DNA of 21,869 nt from Ruminococcaceae bacterium UBA1375 (GTDB taxonomy: Bacteria; Bacillota; Clostridia; Oscillospirales; Ruminococcaceae): positions 1-21,869 of the forward strand of contig DBRF01000019.1 of assembly GCA_002305795.1 (NCBI GenBank), read 5' to 3'. Positions 5,601 to 12,826 of this stretch are shown one piece after another. The notes below the pieces were generated by a model, which was not told the DNA's origin, did not search any database, and saw only the letters and a list, made by a program, of their open reading frames with translations. Positions within the stretch are counted from its first letter, which is position 1; the number at the start of each line of letters is the position of its first letter. Both the position numbers and the translations under genes were made by a program.

Positions 5601-6608
5601 ATGAATCCAGTGTTTATCATCGGCTCCGGCGGCTTCGGAACATCCCTGGCGGTGCTGCTGGACCAGTGCGGCATCCCGGTGAGCCTGTACAGCGCCTTTC
5701 CCCAGGAGCTGGAAGCCATTGCTCGGGACGGGGAAAACAAAAAGCTGCTCCCCGGCATCCCGGTGCCCAAAACCATCAAGCTGACCCCCAACAAGGAAGA
5801 GGCCAAGGACTTCTCCCTGGCGGTGTTTGCGGTGCCCAGCGGGGCGGTGCGGCCTGTGGCTAAGTCCTTTGCCGGGGTGCTGGCCCCCGACACGGTGATC
5901 GTCAACGTGGGCAAGGGCTTTGAGCCCTCCACCCAAAAGCGGCTCAGCGTGGTGCTGAAGGAGGAATTCCCCCAAAATCCCGTGGTGGTGCTGTCCGGCC
6001 CCTCCCATGCCGAGGAGATCGCTTTGGGGGTACCCACCACCGTGGTGGCGGCTTCTGAAGATCACAATGCGGCCCTGCTGGTGCAGCAAAGCCTGATGCA
6101 GAAAAACCTGCGGATCTACCTCAATGACGACGTGCTGGGGGTGGAGCTTGGCGGGGCGCTGAAAAACATCATCGCTCTGGCCGCCGGTATTCTGGACGGC
6201 ATGAAAATCGGGGACAACGCCCGTGCCGCTCTCATGACCCGCGGCTTGGCGGAGATTACCCGTCTGGGCACCGCCATGGGCGCCCAGGCCGCCACCTTCC
6301 TGGGGTTAGCGGGCATGGGGGACTTGATTGTCACCTGCACCAGCGTCCATTCCCGGAACCACCGGGCCGGGGAGTACATCGGCCAGGGACTTTCCCCCAA
6401 GGAAGCGGTGGAAAAGGTGGGGATGACGGTGGAAGGGATTTCCGCCACCCTCTGCGCCCACCAGCTTGCCATGGGCTACCGGGTGGAGATGCCCATTGTG
6501 GAGCAGCTTTACCAGGTGCTGCAAGGAAACTGCGACGCCCCCACCGCCATCGCCAATCTGATGGGCCGGCCGGGAAGAGCGGAACGGGACCGGCCTTGGG
6601 GCATGTGA
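5601..6608 (+). CDS. gpsA: NAD(P)-dependent glycerol-3-phosphate dehydrogenase
   Basis: This 335-residue enzyme reduces dihydroxyacetone phosphate to sn-glycerol 3-phosphate, the backbone used by PlsY. The N-terminal Rossmann loop is GSGGFGTS (residues 8–15), a slight variant of the usual GxGxWG. The substrate-binding and catalytic stretch GGALKNIIALAAG (K188) and the C-terminal GLAGMGDLIVTC motif are present. GGAGG lies 9 nt before the ATG. Length is normal for the family. It closes the der-plsY-gpsA cluster and is followed by two terminator-like hairpins. Confidence 0.96.
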   Translation: MNPVFIIGSGGFGTSLAVLLDQCGIPVSLYSAFPQELEAIARDGENKKLLPGIPVPKTIKLTPNKEEAKDFSLAVFAVPSGAVRPVAKSFAGVLAPDTVIVNVGKGFEPSTQKRLSVVLKEEFPQNPVVVLSGPSHAEEIALGVPTTVVAASEDHNAALLVQQSLMQKNLRIYLNDDVLGVELGGALKNIIALAAGILDGMKIGDNARAALMTRGLAEITRLGTAMGAQAATFLGLAGMGDLIVTCTSVHSRNHRAGEYIGQGLSPKEAVEKVGMTVEGISATLCAHQLAMGYRVEMPIVEQLYQVLQGNCDAPTAIANLMGRPGRAERDRPWGM

Positions 6609-6609
6609 T

Positions 6610-6634
6610 GCCGTTTCCTTGCAGGAAGCGGTTT
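6610..6634 (+). terminator. Terminator-like hairpin after gpsA
   Basis: CCGTTTCC and GGAAGCGG pair over 8 bp (one G·T) with a 5-nt loop, followed by TTTT. It is placed directly after the gpsA stop codon. Confidence 0.55.
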
Positions 6635-6687
6635 TGGACGTTTCTCATTTGATTTGCCTGCGCTATAGACGGAGAAATTTCGGCTTG

Positions 6688-6725
6688 TTGTTTCAGGGGG
6701 GTTCCTGAACTTGAAACAATTTTTT
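6688..6725 (+). terminator. Second terminator-like hairpin after gpsA
   Basis: TTGTTTCA (6688–6695) pairs with TGAAACAA (6712–6719), with an inner GG/CC pair, followed directly by six T (6720–6725). The 256-bp gap before the nucleotidase gene holds these two hairpins; I could not identify a consensus promoter in it. Confidence 0.6.
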
Positions 6726-6864
6726 GGCAGTGCTGTGTGCCTGCACCCCGCCGGTTTTTGAAAAAGCCGGGCGAATGCGTTCCGGCAGACCTTTTTACAG
6801 TCTGAAGGCGTTTTGCGGGGGACTCATTCAATCCCATTTCATTTGTACAAGGAGCATGATCGAA

Positions 6865-8685
6865 ATGAAATTCAAAAAACTGTTCTCCCTGCTGCTGGCG
6901 GGGGTCATGGCTGCTTCGGTGGCGGCGGTTCCCGCCGTATCGGCGGAAGATACCGCCCCGGTGGAACTGACGGTGGTCACCACCAACGACATCCACGGCT
7001 ATTACACCAACACCAGCTCCACTCTGGGCATGGAATATGTGGCGGCTATCGCCCAGGCAGAAGGGGCGGACCTGGTGCTGGACGCCGGGGACACCCTCCA
7101 CGGCCAGAGTTTTGCCACCGTCACCCAGGGGGAATCCATGGCCCGGCTGATGCAGGCGGCGGGGTACGATGCCATGACCATGGGCAACCACGACCTGAAC
7201 TACGGGGTGGTCCGGCTGCAGCAGCTCAGTGAAGACTACCTTCCCATCCTCACCGGCAACCTGGTGGACCAGAACGGGGACAGCGCCCTGCCCGGCTCCA
7301 TCACCAAAGAGGCGGAGGGGATTACCCTGGGAGTGTTCGGGGTGTATGACGACTCCCTGATTTCCAGCGCCGACGCCAACGCTCTGGAAGGCCACACCGT
7401 CACCGACGCCGTGGCCTACGCCAACCAGACCGCCCAGGCCCTCACCGATGCAGGCTGCGACGTGGTGGTCTGCCTGACCCACAGCGCCGACCCCATCGCC
7501 TTCGCCCAGCAGACCTCCAACATCGACCTGGTGGTCAGCGGCCACCAGCACCTAGAGTACCGCACCCTGCTGGACAACGCCCAGGGCAAAAACGTGTTCG
7601 TCACCCAGAACGGCTACTATTTCTGGCAGGCGGGGTTGATTTCCCTGACCTACGACCCCGCCACCGATGAGATCACCCAGGCGGATCTGGAGTACATCAA
7701 CGCCCAGCAGGCAGCGGCGGAGTACACCCCGGATGAAACGGTGTCCGCCCTCATCGACACCATTACCCAAGAAAATTCCGCCATTTTGAACACCGTCATC
7801 GGCACCAGCCCGGTGGAGATGCCCTATGCTTGGGAAGACGTCCGCCGGGGGGAAACCGACATCGGCCAATTTGTCACCGCTTCCTATTTGGAAGCCACCG
7901 GGGCGGACCTGGCCATTGAAAACGCCGGGGGCATCCGCAGCGGCCTGCCCCAGGGAGACGTGCTCTACGGCAACATCATCAGCATTTCCCCCTACGGCAA
8001 CCTGGTGGTGACCAAGCAGCTCACCGGCGCAGAAATTTGGGAGATGCTGGAAATCAGCCTGGACATCACCCTGCGCAACCAGGCCGCCTACGAAGGGCAG
8101 CTGGGGATGCTTCAGCAGGGCTCTTCTGCCCAGGACGCCCAGCTGGCTTACCCCTTCCCGGAGGAAAGCGGGTCCGCCTTGCAGGTGTCCGGGGCAGAGA
8201 TTACCTACGACCCCGAAGCAGAGTATGGCAGCCGGATTCAGTCGGTTACCATCGGGGGAACGGCCATCCAGTCCGGACGGTACTACACCGTGGCAGGGAA
8301 CAGCTACTTAGCCACCGACGACACCTACCCCATGCTGGCCAACGCCGCCGTGGAGCACGAATACGGCACCTGCGAAGAAGCCATCCGGGACCTGCTGCTC
8401 CAAGGGGAGGACGCCGTCCGTGCCGCCGTGGAAGGCAGCGTGTGGAGCGTGGCTTCCGCCCAGCCGGAAGAGCCGGTAGTGCCGGAAACCCCGGACACCG
8501 GCTCGGAAGAACAGCCTAACTCCACCGATACCACGGACACCCCGGTAGTGCCGGAGGAAGTGCCTCCCACCGGGGACACCGCAGCCCCCCTGGCAGGAAC
8601 CGCCCTGCTGCTGGTCAGCGGACCGGGACTGGGAGTTCTGCTGGTGTTGCGCCGCCGGTGCCGCAAAACAGGAGGCTGCCAATGA
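6865..8685 (+). CDS. Secreted wall-anchored 5'-nucleotidase (UshA/CD73 family)
   Basis: This 606-residue protein has a signal peptide (KFKK, hydrophobic core, likely cut after VSA at 27). The calcineurin-like metallophosphatase domain shows NDIHG (41–45), GDTLHGQ (from 75), GNHD (107–110) and SGHQH (225–229), which bind two metals. A 5'-nucleotidase C-terminal domain follows, with the substrate stretch NAGGIRSGLPQGD. After a Pro/Thr/Glu-rich linker comes a sortase-type signal: VPPTGD (566–571), a hydrophobic helix and RRRCRK. It probably hydrolyses extracellular nucleotides or related phosphoesters at the cell wall. I preferred the ATG at 6865 to 6856 because the AAGGAG is too close to the latter. 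Exact substrate is unknown. Confidence 0.9.
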   Translation: MKFKKLFSLLLAGVMAASVAAVPAVSAEDTAPVELTVVTTNDIHGYYTNTSSTLGMEYVAAIAQAEGADLVLDAGDTLHGQSFATVTQGESMARLMQAAGYDAMTMGNHDLNYGVVRLQQLSEDYLPILTGNLVDQNGDSALPGSITKEAEGITLGVFGVYDDSLISSADANALEGHTVTDAVAYANQTAQALTDAGCDVVVCLTHSADPIAFAQQTSNIDLVVSGHQHLEYRTLLDNAQGKNVFVTQNGYYFWQAGLISLTYDPATDEITQADLEYINAQQAAAEYTPDETVSALIDTITQENSAILNTVIGTSPVEMPYAWEDVRRGETDIGQFVTASYLEATGADLAIENAGGIRSGLPQGDVLYGNIISISPYGNLVVTKQLTGAEIWEMLEISLDITLRNQAAYEGQLGMLQQGSSAQDAQLAYPFPEESGSALQVSGAEITYDPEAEYGSRIQSVTIGGTAIQSGRYYTVAGNSYLATDDTYPMLANAAVEHEYGTCEEAIRDLLLQGEDAVRAAVEGSVWSVASAQPEEPVVPETPDTGSEEQPNSTDTTDTPVVPEEVPPTGDTAAPLAGTALLLVSGPGLGVLLVLRRRCRKTGGCQ

Positions 8686-9317
8686 GCCAAACCCAGAAGG
8701 AACGGATGCTGGCCGGACTGCCTTACCGGGCCAACGACCCGGAACTGAAGCAAATCCGGGCGGAAAATAAGCTGCGGGTGGCCCGGTACAACCAGCTCAC
8801 CCGCAACCAGGAGCAGGAGCTCACCAGTCTGATTAAGGAAATCTTGGGAGGCACCGGAGAACACATCCTGGTGGAGCCGCCCATCCACTTTGATTACGGC
8901 CGGAACACCTATGTAGGGGAAAACTTTTTTGCCAACTACAACCTCACGGTGCTGGACGTGTGCAAAGTTACCATCGGGGACAACGTGATGCTGGCCCCCA
9001 ACGTGTCCCTGTACGGGGCAGGCCACCCCATCCACCCCGACGCCCGGAATTCCGGGTACGAGTACGGGGCCCCCATCACTATTGGGGACAATGTGTGGAT
9101 TGGGGGAAGCGCCTGCGTGCTGCCGGGGGTGACCATCGGCAATAACGTGGTCATCGGGGCAGGCAGCGTGGTGGCCAAGGACATTCCGGACAATGTGATT
9201 GCCGCCGGGAATCCCTGCCGGGTGATTCGTCAAATCACCGAGGAGGATAAACGCTACTACTTCAAGGACAAAGAGTTCGACGTGGAGTGGGAAGGCGTTG
9301 CGCCCCAGTGGCGGTAA
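8682..9317 (+). CDS. Maltose/galactoside-type O-acetyltransferase
   Basis: This 211-residue protein belongs to the Maa/LacA/NodL family of left-handed beta-helix (hexapeptide) acetyltransferases. The N-terminal helical part has MLAGLPYRANDPEL. The C-terminal half contains the isoleucine-patch repeats (VTIGDNVMLAPNVSLYGAGHP, then ITIGDNVWIGGSACVLPGVTIG, NNVVIGAGSVVAKDIP). GAGHP includes the family catalytic histidine. It is expected to transfer acetyl from acetyl-CoA to a sugar hydroxyl. The ATG overlaps the nucleotidase stop codon (ATGA, 8682–8685) with GGAGG upstream, so translation is probably coupled. Sugar specificity cannot be read from sequence. Confidence 0.92.
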   Translation: MSQTQKERMLAGLPYRANDPELKQIRAENKLRVARYNQLTRNQEQELTSLIKEILGGTGEHILVEPPIHFDYGRNTYVGENFFANYNLTVLDVCKVTIGDNVMLAPNVSLYGAGHPIHPDARNSGYEYGAPITIGDNVWIGGSACVLPGVTIGNNVVIGAGSVVAKDIPDNVIAAGNPCRVIRQITEEDKRYYFKDKEFDVEWEGVAPQWR

Positions 9318-9373
9318 GGGTCCCCCCGTGGGGACAATGAAGAATGAATAGTGAAAAGTGAATCATTCAGGTT

Positions 9374-9407
9374 GAGAGTTGACTTCGGTCAACTCTCTTC
9401 CATTTTT
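9374..9407 (+). terminator. Terminator after the acetyltransferase gene
   Basis: GAGAGTTGAC (9374–9383) and GTCAACTCTC (9388–9397) form a perfect 10-bp stem with a TTCG tetraloop, followed by TTCCATTTTT. It ends the plus-strand nucleotidase-acetyltransferase transcript. Confidence 0.75.
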
Positions 9408-9417
9408 AAAAGAAAAA

Positions 9418-9452
9418 CTTCCCCTTCTGCCAAGCTGTAGGGCAGGGGGAAG
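9418..9452 (-). terminator. Terminator of the ABC transporter transcript
   Basis: CTTCCCC (from 9418) pairs with GGGGAAG (to 9452), with an inner TGCC/GGCA continuation. Read on the minus strand the hairpin is followed by TTTTTCTTTT. It ends the convergent minus-strand ABC transcript. Confidence 0.75.
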
Positions 9453-9512
9453 CAGATTCTTTTTTAATGGAAGATTCGACCGAAGGGAGAATCCACCACA
9501 ATTATTCATTCT

Positions 9513-11195
9513 TCATTTTTCATTATTCACTCTTTCTACCTTCCCCTCTTCCATCCGCAGCACCTGTCCGCACAGCTTCAGCGCCGCCGGACGGTGGGTG
9601 ATAATCAGCACCGTCACGTCCCCCAGGGCTTTCAGCCGGGAAAGCACCTTGGCTTCGGTGGCTTCGTCCAAGGCGGAGGTGGCTTCGTCCAGCAGCAGCA
9701 CCGGCGCACCGGACAGCAGGGCACGGGCAATGGCCAGCCGCTGGAGCTGCCCTTCGCTGAGCCCGGCCCCACGCTCTCCCATCACCGTGTCCAGTCCCTG
9801 AGGCAGGGCATCTACAAATTCGTCGGCGCAGGCGGTGTGGAGGGCTTGGCGCATCTGGGCCTCGGTGGCATCGGGGCGGAGGAGCTTCAGGTTTTCCCGG
9901 ACGGTGCCGGAAAAGAGGAAGTTCCCCTGAGGTACATAACAGAACAGGCTGCGGGTGTTCCGTCCCACCGGAATGGAATGGCCCGGCAGCTCCAGGGTGA
10001 TGCTCCCTGCATCGGGGGAGTACACCCCCAGCAGCAGCTTAAACAGGGTGGACTTGCCGATGCCGGAAGGGCCGGTGAGGGCGGTAAAGCTGCCTTTGGA
10101 CAGGGTGAAGTGGGCGTGGGTCAGCACCGGGCGCTCCCCGCCGGGGTAGGTGAAGGCCAGCCGGGAAAAGCGGATGGCGGTTAAGTCCCGGTAGCAGGCC
10201 GCCGAGTCCACTGTCTCTCCCGCCGGCTCCGGGGGAAGATTGTCCAGCTCCATCAGCCGCTCGGCGCTGGCCACCATATTGTAGTACTGGGGCAGCAGTC
10301 CGCTGAGGTTGGCAAAGGGCTGCTGGATTTGGTTCACCAGCTGCAGCAGGGCGGTGAGGGTGCCGAAGGTCATGGTGCCGGTCATCAGCCCCGCCGCCCC
10401 CCAGATCATGGCCAGCAGGTAACCCCCGGAAAAGACGAAGGAAAACCCCGCCCCTGCCAAAATGCTGAAGTTGCGCTGCTTCATCCGGGCTTGGTAGTAG
10501 GTGTTCTGCTGGTTCTGGGCCTTCTGCTCCATCTGCTCCTGCACCCCAAACACCTTCACCATCAAAAGGCTTTCCAGCATCTCCTGGAGCACGCTGCGGA
10601 GCCGGTCGCTTTGGTGCTGGGCGGCTTTGTGGAGGGACTTGATTTTCCCCCGGAACAGCCGGGTCACCAAAAACAGTAGGGTTCCCGCCCCCGCCAGCAG
10701 CAGGGTAAAGGCCCAGTCCAGGGTGAGCATCACTGCGGCGGCGGCAATCAGCTGGGTGACCATGTTCACTAGGTTGGGCAGCAGGCTGGTGAGGGTGGTG
10801 CTGATGAGCTGCACGTCGGAAAACAATCGGTTTTGCAGCTCCCCGCTGTGGTAAGCGCTTTCCGAGGCGTAGTCCGCCCCCAGCAGTTTTTTCAGCAGAC
10901 GCTGCTGGAGCTGCATCTCCAACTTGGCCTGAATCCGGGTAGCTAGGCCGTTGCAGAACAGCCGCAGGGCGGTTTGGGTGAGCAGCAGGGCAATCAGTCC
11001 CGCCGCTGCCCACAAAAAGGGGTTCCAGGCCCCGGCTACCGCCTGATCCACCACCTGCTGGGACAGCAGGGCAAACCCCACCCCCGCCAGGGCGAACAGG
11101 CCGTACCCCGCCGCCAGAGCAATCACGCCCCCGGCCTGGGGCCGCACCACCTGCCACAACCAGGGCAGGGAAGAAGATTGGAAGGGATGTTTCAT
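9513..11195 (-). CDS. ABC exporter, fused permease and ATPase
   Basis: This 560-residue type IV ABC half-transporter has six transmembrane helices (about residues 20–310) followed by an ATPase domain. Walker A is GPSGIGKST (375–383), the signature is LSEGQ (479–483) and Walker B is LLLDEATSALD with D503/E504. It would act as a homodimer or pair with an unseen partner. I chose the ATG at 11195 because GGAGG lies 5 nt upstream; an in-frame GTG at 11210 lacks such a site. The last residues (VERVNNEK) are encoded by the palindromic repeat at 9330–9535. An 84-codon leader frame overlaps its start by ATGA. Substrate is not evident; drug, lipid or peptide export are all possible. Confidence 0.9.
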   Translation of the reverse strand: MKHPFQSSSLPWLWQVVRPQAGGVIALAAGYGLFALAGVGFALLSQQVVDQAVAGAWNPFLWAAAGLIALLLTQTALRLFCNGLATRIQAKLEMQLQQRLLKKLLGADYASESAYHSGELQNRLFSDVQLISTTLTSLLPNLVNMVTQLIAAAAVMLTLDWAFTLLLAGAGTLLFLVTRLFRGKIKSLHKAAQHQSDRLRSVLQEMLESLLMVKVFGVQEQMEQKAQNQQNTYYQARMKQRNFSILAGAGFSFVFSGGYLLAMIWGAAGLMTGTMTFGTLTALLQLVNQIQQPFANLSGLLPQYYNMVASAERLMELDNLPPEPAGETVDSAACYRDLTAIRFSRLAFTYPGGERPVLTHAHFTLSKGSFTALTGPSGIGKSTLFKLLLGVYSPDAGSITLELPGHSIPVGRNTRSLFCYVPQGNFLFSGTVRENLKLLRPDATEAQMRQALHTACADEFVDALPQGLDTVMGERGAGLSEGQLQRLAIARALLSGAPVLLLDEATSALDEATEAKVLSRLKALGDVTVLIITHRPAALKLCGQVLRMEEGKVERVNNEK

Positions 11196-11446
11196 AAAGT
11201 CCTCCAACACAGGCCCCGGGGCGGGAAAGGGGTTTCCGGTCCGGGCAGCCTGCTGCTGTTTTTTGTGTTTGATGGAATTGATGATTTGTTTTGGGAAGTT
11301 ATGGGGATTGGGGGAAAGTTTTCCCTCCCCGCCTCACTGGGTTCGGCACCTAAGCATGGCTTTGCCATGCTGCCCAGAGGGGAAGGCCATGGAGAATCTG
11401 GTTTGTAGTTTTCCGTTTTCTTTCCCGGTTCGTAGAATTGCGGCAT
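11192..11446 (-). CDS. Doubtful 84-codon leader ORF before the ABC gene
   Basis: This open frame starts MPQFYEPGKKTENYKPDSPW, is rich in Pro and Ser, and ends in an ATGA overlap with the ABC transporter start. In its favour are the exact overlap and its position inside the predicted leader. Against it, the ribosome-binding site (GGGGGAG) is only about 2 nt from the ATG, codon use (AGG, ATA, ACA, TCA) differs from the neighbours, and strong hairpins run through it. It may be an accident of a repeat-derived leader. I assign no function. Confidence 0.25.
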   Translation of the reverse strand: MPQFYEPGKKTENYKPDSPWPSPLGSMAKPCLGAEPSEAGRENFPPIPITSQNKSSIPSNTKNSSRLPGPETPFPPRGLCWRTL

Positions 11447-11500
11447 GGCTCCCCCGTAGGTGAGACTGAGAGGGGAACCGGAATGATTCTCTTTGGCAAT
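11260..11500 (-). other. Long structured leader of the ABC transporter gene
   Basis: About 300 nt separate the likely transcription start (near 11495) from the ABC start codon. On the minus strand this segment contains CCGGTT…AACCGG framing 11429–11480. A nested fold near 11325–11385 has CTGGG/CCCAG enclosing a perfect GCATGGC-AAA-GCCATGC hairpin, with flanking CCCC/GGGG. A GGGAAA/TTTCCC hairpin lies near 11310–11330. It may be a regulatory RNA or a repeat-derived leader. It does not match any riboswitch consensus that I know. Confidence 0.35.
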
Positions 11501-11501
11501 C

Positions 11502-11507
11502 ATTATA
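11502..11507 (-). promoter_or_regulatory. Extended -10 promoter for the ABC gene
   Basis: The minus strand reads TGGTATAAT, an extended -10 element with a perfect TATAAT (complement of 11502–11507). A -35 match is weak (TTTCCT at 17 bp). Transcription would begin near 11495. Confidence 0.5.
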
Positions 11508-11543
11508 CCATGAAACCCCGGCAAAGGAAAGCGGACAAAAAAG

Positions 11544-11565
11544 AGAGGTGCGCCGCCGCACCTCT
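11544..11565 (-). terminator. Terminator after the 44-aa membrane peptide
   Basis: AGAGGTGCG (11544–11552) and CGCACCTCT (11557–11565) form a perfect 9-bp stem. On the minus strand it is followed by CTTTTTTG. It lies 5 nt past the peptide's stop codon. Confidence 0.9.
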
Positions 11566-11570
11566 GCCTG

Positions 11571-11705
11571 CTAGTCCCGTGGATGGGACAGTTTCTCCAA
11601 CTGCTGCTTCCATTGCCGCACCTGCCGTGCCTGGACCAGCGCCTGGGCCAGCACCCCCACGGTGCCCCCGGCCCAAAGCCCCAGCAAAAACCAAAGCCAC
11701 CCCAC
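11571..11705 (-). CDS. 44-aa membrane peptide (DUF3789-like)
   Basis: The peptide starts MGWLWFLLGLWAGGTVGVL and has one hydrophobic helix with a glycine-rich centre, then a charged amphipathic tail (QARQVRQWKQQLEKL). This resembles the short DUF3789-type membrane proteins of Firmicutes, although I cannot confirm family membership. The start is GTG at 11705, chosen because AAAGGAGG lies 7 nt upstream. That site is partly covered by a CCTTT-GGG-AAAGG hairpin. A perfect terminator follows within 5 nt of the stop, which supports a real independent gene. It lies downstream of the small-RNA candidate at 11770–11906. Function is unknown; small-toxin or membrane-accessory roles are possible. Confidence 0.6.
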   Translation of the reverse strand: MGWLWFLLGLWAGGTVGVLAQALVQARQVRQWKQQLEKLSHPRD

Positions 11706-11769
11706 AGCTTGTCCTCCTTTCCCAAAGGGTCCCTGGTAATAGGTATGCGGGGGAGGGGGAAAGTATGAC

Positions 11770-11906
11770 AAAACAAAACAAAGAGTGTCTCTTTTGGAAA
11801 ACACTCTTTGCCTTGTTGAAGGGGAGTATAGTATAGGACGGACAACCGGCTAAAGCCTGAGGGAGGTAGCTTTTTCACGCCGGCCGTCTTAAACGCTTGC
11901 TTCATT
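11770..11906 (-). ncRNA. Candidate free-standing small RNA
   Basis: The transcript predicted from the promoter at 11913–11941 to the terminator at 11779–11810 is about 130 nt and has no convincing ORF. Its 5' half folds into one long hairpin: GACGG/CCGTC and CCGGC/GCCGG stems, then AAAGC/GCTTT, closing a 12-nt loop UACCUCCCUCAG. The exposed CCUCCC is complementary to Shine-Dalgarno sequences, a feature of several Firmicute regulatory RNAs. Either it is an sRNA or it is the leader of the 44-aa peptide mRNA with a terminator in between. Target is unknown. Confidence 0.5.
11779..11810 (-). terminator. Terminator of the small-RNA candidate
   Basis: CAAAGAGTGT (11779–11788) and ACACTCTTTG (11801–11810) pair perfectly over 10 bp. 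The minus strand continues with TTTTGTTTTG. The plus strand has no T run, so it acts in the minus direction. Confidence 0.8.
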
Positions 11907-11912
11907 GACCCT

Positions 11913-11941
11913 ATCTTAGCACGAGTTGACGAATATTGCAA
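11913..11941 (-). promoter_or_regulatory. Promoter of the small-RNA candidate
   Basis: On the minus strand TTGCAA (11936–11941) and TAAGAT (complement of 11913–11918) are separated by 17 bp. The start would be near 11906. It lies between folT and the small RNA. Confidence 0.6.
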
Positions 11942-12016
11942 ATGTTTCTTATCAACTTTGAAAATTTTTGTGAAAATGCACAAATCTAAGCCCTCGGATT
12001 TGGACAAGTTCAAGAA

Positions 12017-12631
12017 TTACCGCAGGGTGGAAGGGCGGCTGAGCAAAAACCGTGCCACTGCCGCCAGCAGCAGGTAGAGCAGCACCCCCTCCACCGGGAA
12101 CATCAGGGCGCATTTCACCGCCCGCATGGGCAGCAGCACCGCCATGGGGGTGCCGTACAGGCAGCTCAGCCACAGGGTGTGGAGCAAAAGGTCCACAAGC
12201 AGGGTGTTCAGCAGCTGGGCGGCGGCGACCCGCAGAATGGCAACCGCCCGCTTTTTCCGGCACGGGGCGAGGTTCTGGTGCATACCATAGAGCAGCAAGC
12301 CGAAGAGCAGCCCGGTGACGGCGGCGGAGAGGGTGAAGCCGGGGAAGAAGGGACCGGTGGGGGAGACCAGGTATTTGATGGGGTCCCCCAAAGCCCCCAG
12401 CAGCAGGGCGGCGGTGGGGCCGTACAGCATCCCCGCTACCCCGATGGGCAAAGCGGCAAAGCTGAGTCGCAGAAAGTCGGTGACCTGGAGCTGGAAAAAG
12501 CCCAGCACCACATGGCAGGCCAGCAGCATGGAGAGCATCACCAGGGACTTGGGGCGCTTCAGCTCCTGGGCGGAGCGGACAAACACCGAAAAAGGCCCGG
12601 ACTTGGCCGGGGCAGATTGCATTTTGGGCAT
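12017..12631 (-). CDS. folT: Folate ECF transporter S component
   Basis: This 204-residue polytopic protein is the substrate-binding S component of an energy-coupling-factor transporter for folate. The stretch FLRLSFAALPIGVAGMLYG and the following GALGDPIKYL are typical of FolT. About six hydrophobic helices are present. The shared ATPases and EcfT are not in this window. The start ATG at 12631 has GAAAGGAG 7 nt upstream; a longer reading into the leader would translate the riboswitch. A tetrahydrofolate riboswitch in the leader independently supports folate as the substrate. Confidence 0.93.
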   Translation of the reverse strand: MPKMQSAPAKSGPFSVFVRSAQELKRPKSLVMLSMLLACHVVLGFFQLQVTDFLRLSFAALPIGVAGMLYGPTAALLLGALGDPIKYLVSPTGPFFPGFTLSAAVTGLLFGLLLYGMHQNLAPCRKKRAVAILRVAAAQLLNTLLVDLLLHTLWLSCLYGTPMAVLLPMRAVKCALMFPVEGVLLYLLLAAVARFLLSRPSTLR

Positions 12632-12638
12632 AATAAGA

Positions 12639-12682
12639 CTCCTTTCACAGTCAAAACGCAAACTTTGTTGCTGCAAAAGGAG
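12639..12682 (-). promoter_or_regulatory. Possible anti-SD expression platform for folT
   Basis: Between the aptamer and the start codon, CTCCTTTT (complement of 12675–12682) can pair with the Shine-Dalgarno GAAAGGAG (complement of 12639–12646) over 8 bp. A competing TGTTGC/GCAACA pairing links this segment to the 3' edge of the aptamer. This points to translational rather than termination control. Confidence 0.5.
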
Positions 12683-12698
12683 GTTGTTCTCGATTTGC

Positions 12699-12797
12699 AA
12701 CAGCGGGATGCGGGACCCATACCGCAGCGCCGGGCTTTCGTTCCGCAGGCAACTCCCCGTCCCGCGGACACTTAAACGCATAGGTCCCTACTCTGTT
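12699..12797 (-). ncRNA. THF (tetrahydrofolate) riboswitch
   Basis: The minus-strand leader of folT matches the THF riboswitch pattern: AGAGTAG near the 5' end, GCGTTTAAGTG, a central arm ending in GGAACGAAAGCCCGGCGC, then TGCGGTATGGGTCCCGCATCC folding back on the start. Arms pair as GGGACC/GGTCCC-type helices. This class senses reduced folates and is commonly found before folT in Clostridia. Ligand binding is expected to reduce folT expression. Confidence 0.9.
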
Positions 12798-12826
12798 TTG
12801 GCCGGGCCGAATCGGCCCATGGGGAC

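Larger units (their letters stand above)
9330..9535. repeat. Imperfect palindromic repeat between acetyltransferase and ABC genes
   Basis: The left arm (from about 9330, with AATGAAGAATGAATA) and the reverse complement of the right arm (to about 9535) share AATGAAGAATGAATA, CTTCGGTC and TTCCATT in the same order around two central hairpins. Short AATGAA-type repeats of this kind are common between Firmicute genes. The right arm runs into the ABC gene and supplies its last codons and stop. There is no coding capacity, and MITE origin is inferred. Confidence 0.5.

Noticed and set aside
9374..9452. CRISPR-like or attachment-site repeat
   Set aside because: The repeats are inverted and act as terminators; there are no regularly spaced direct repeats or spacers.
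11815..11890. Plus-strand promoter and antisense RNA opposite the small-RNA candidate
   Set aside because: The TATAGTATAG boxes have no -35 at proper spacing; the fold is better explained by the minus-strand RNA.
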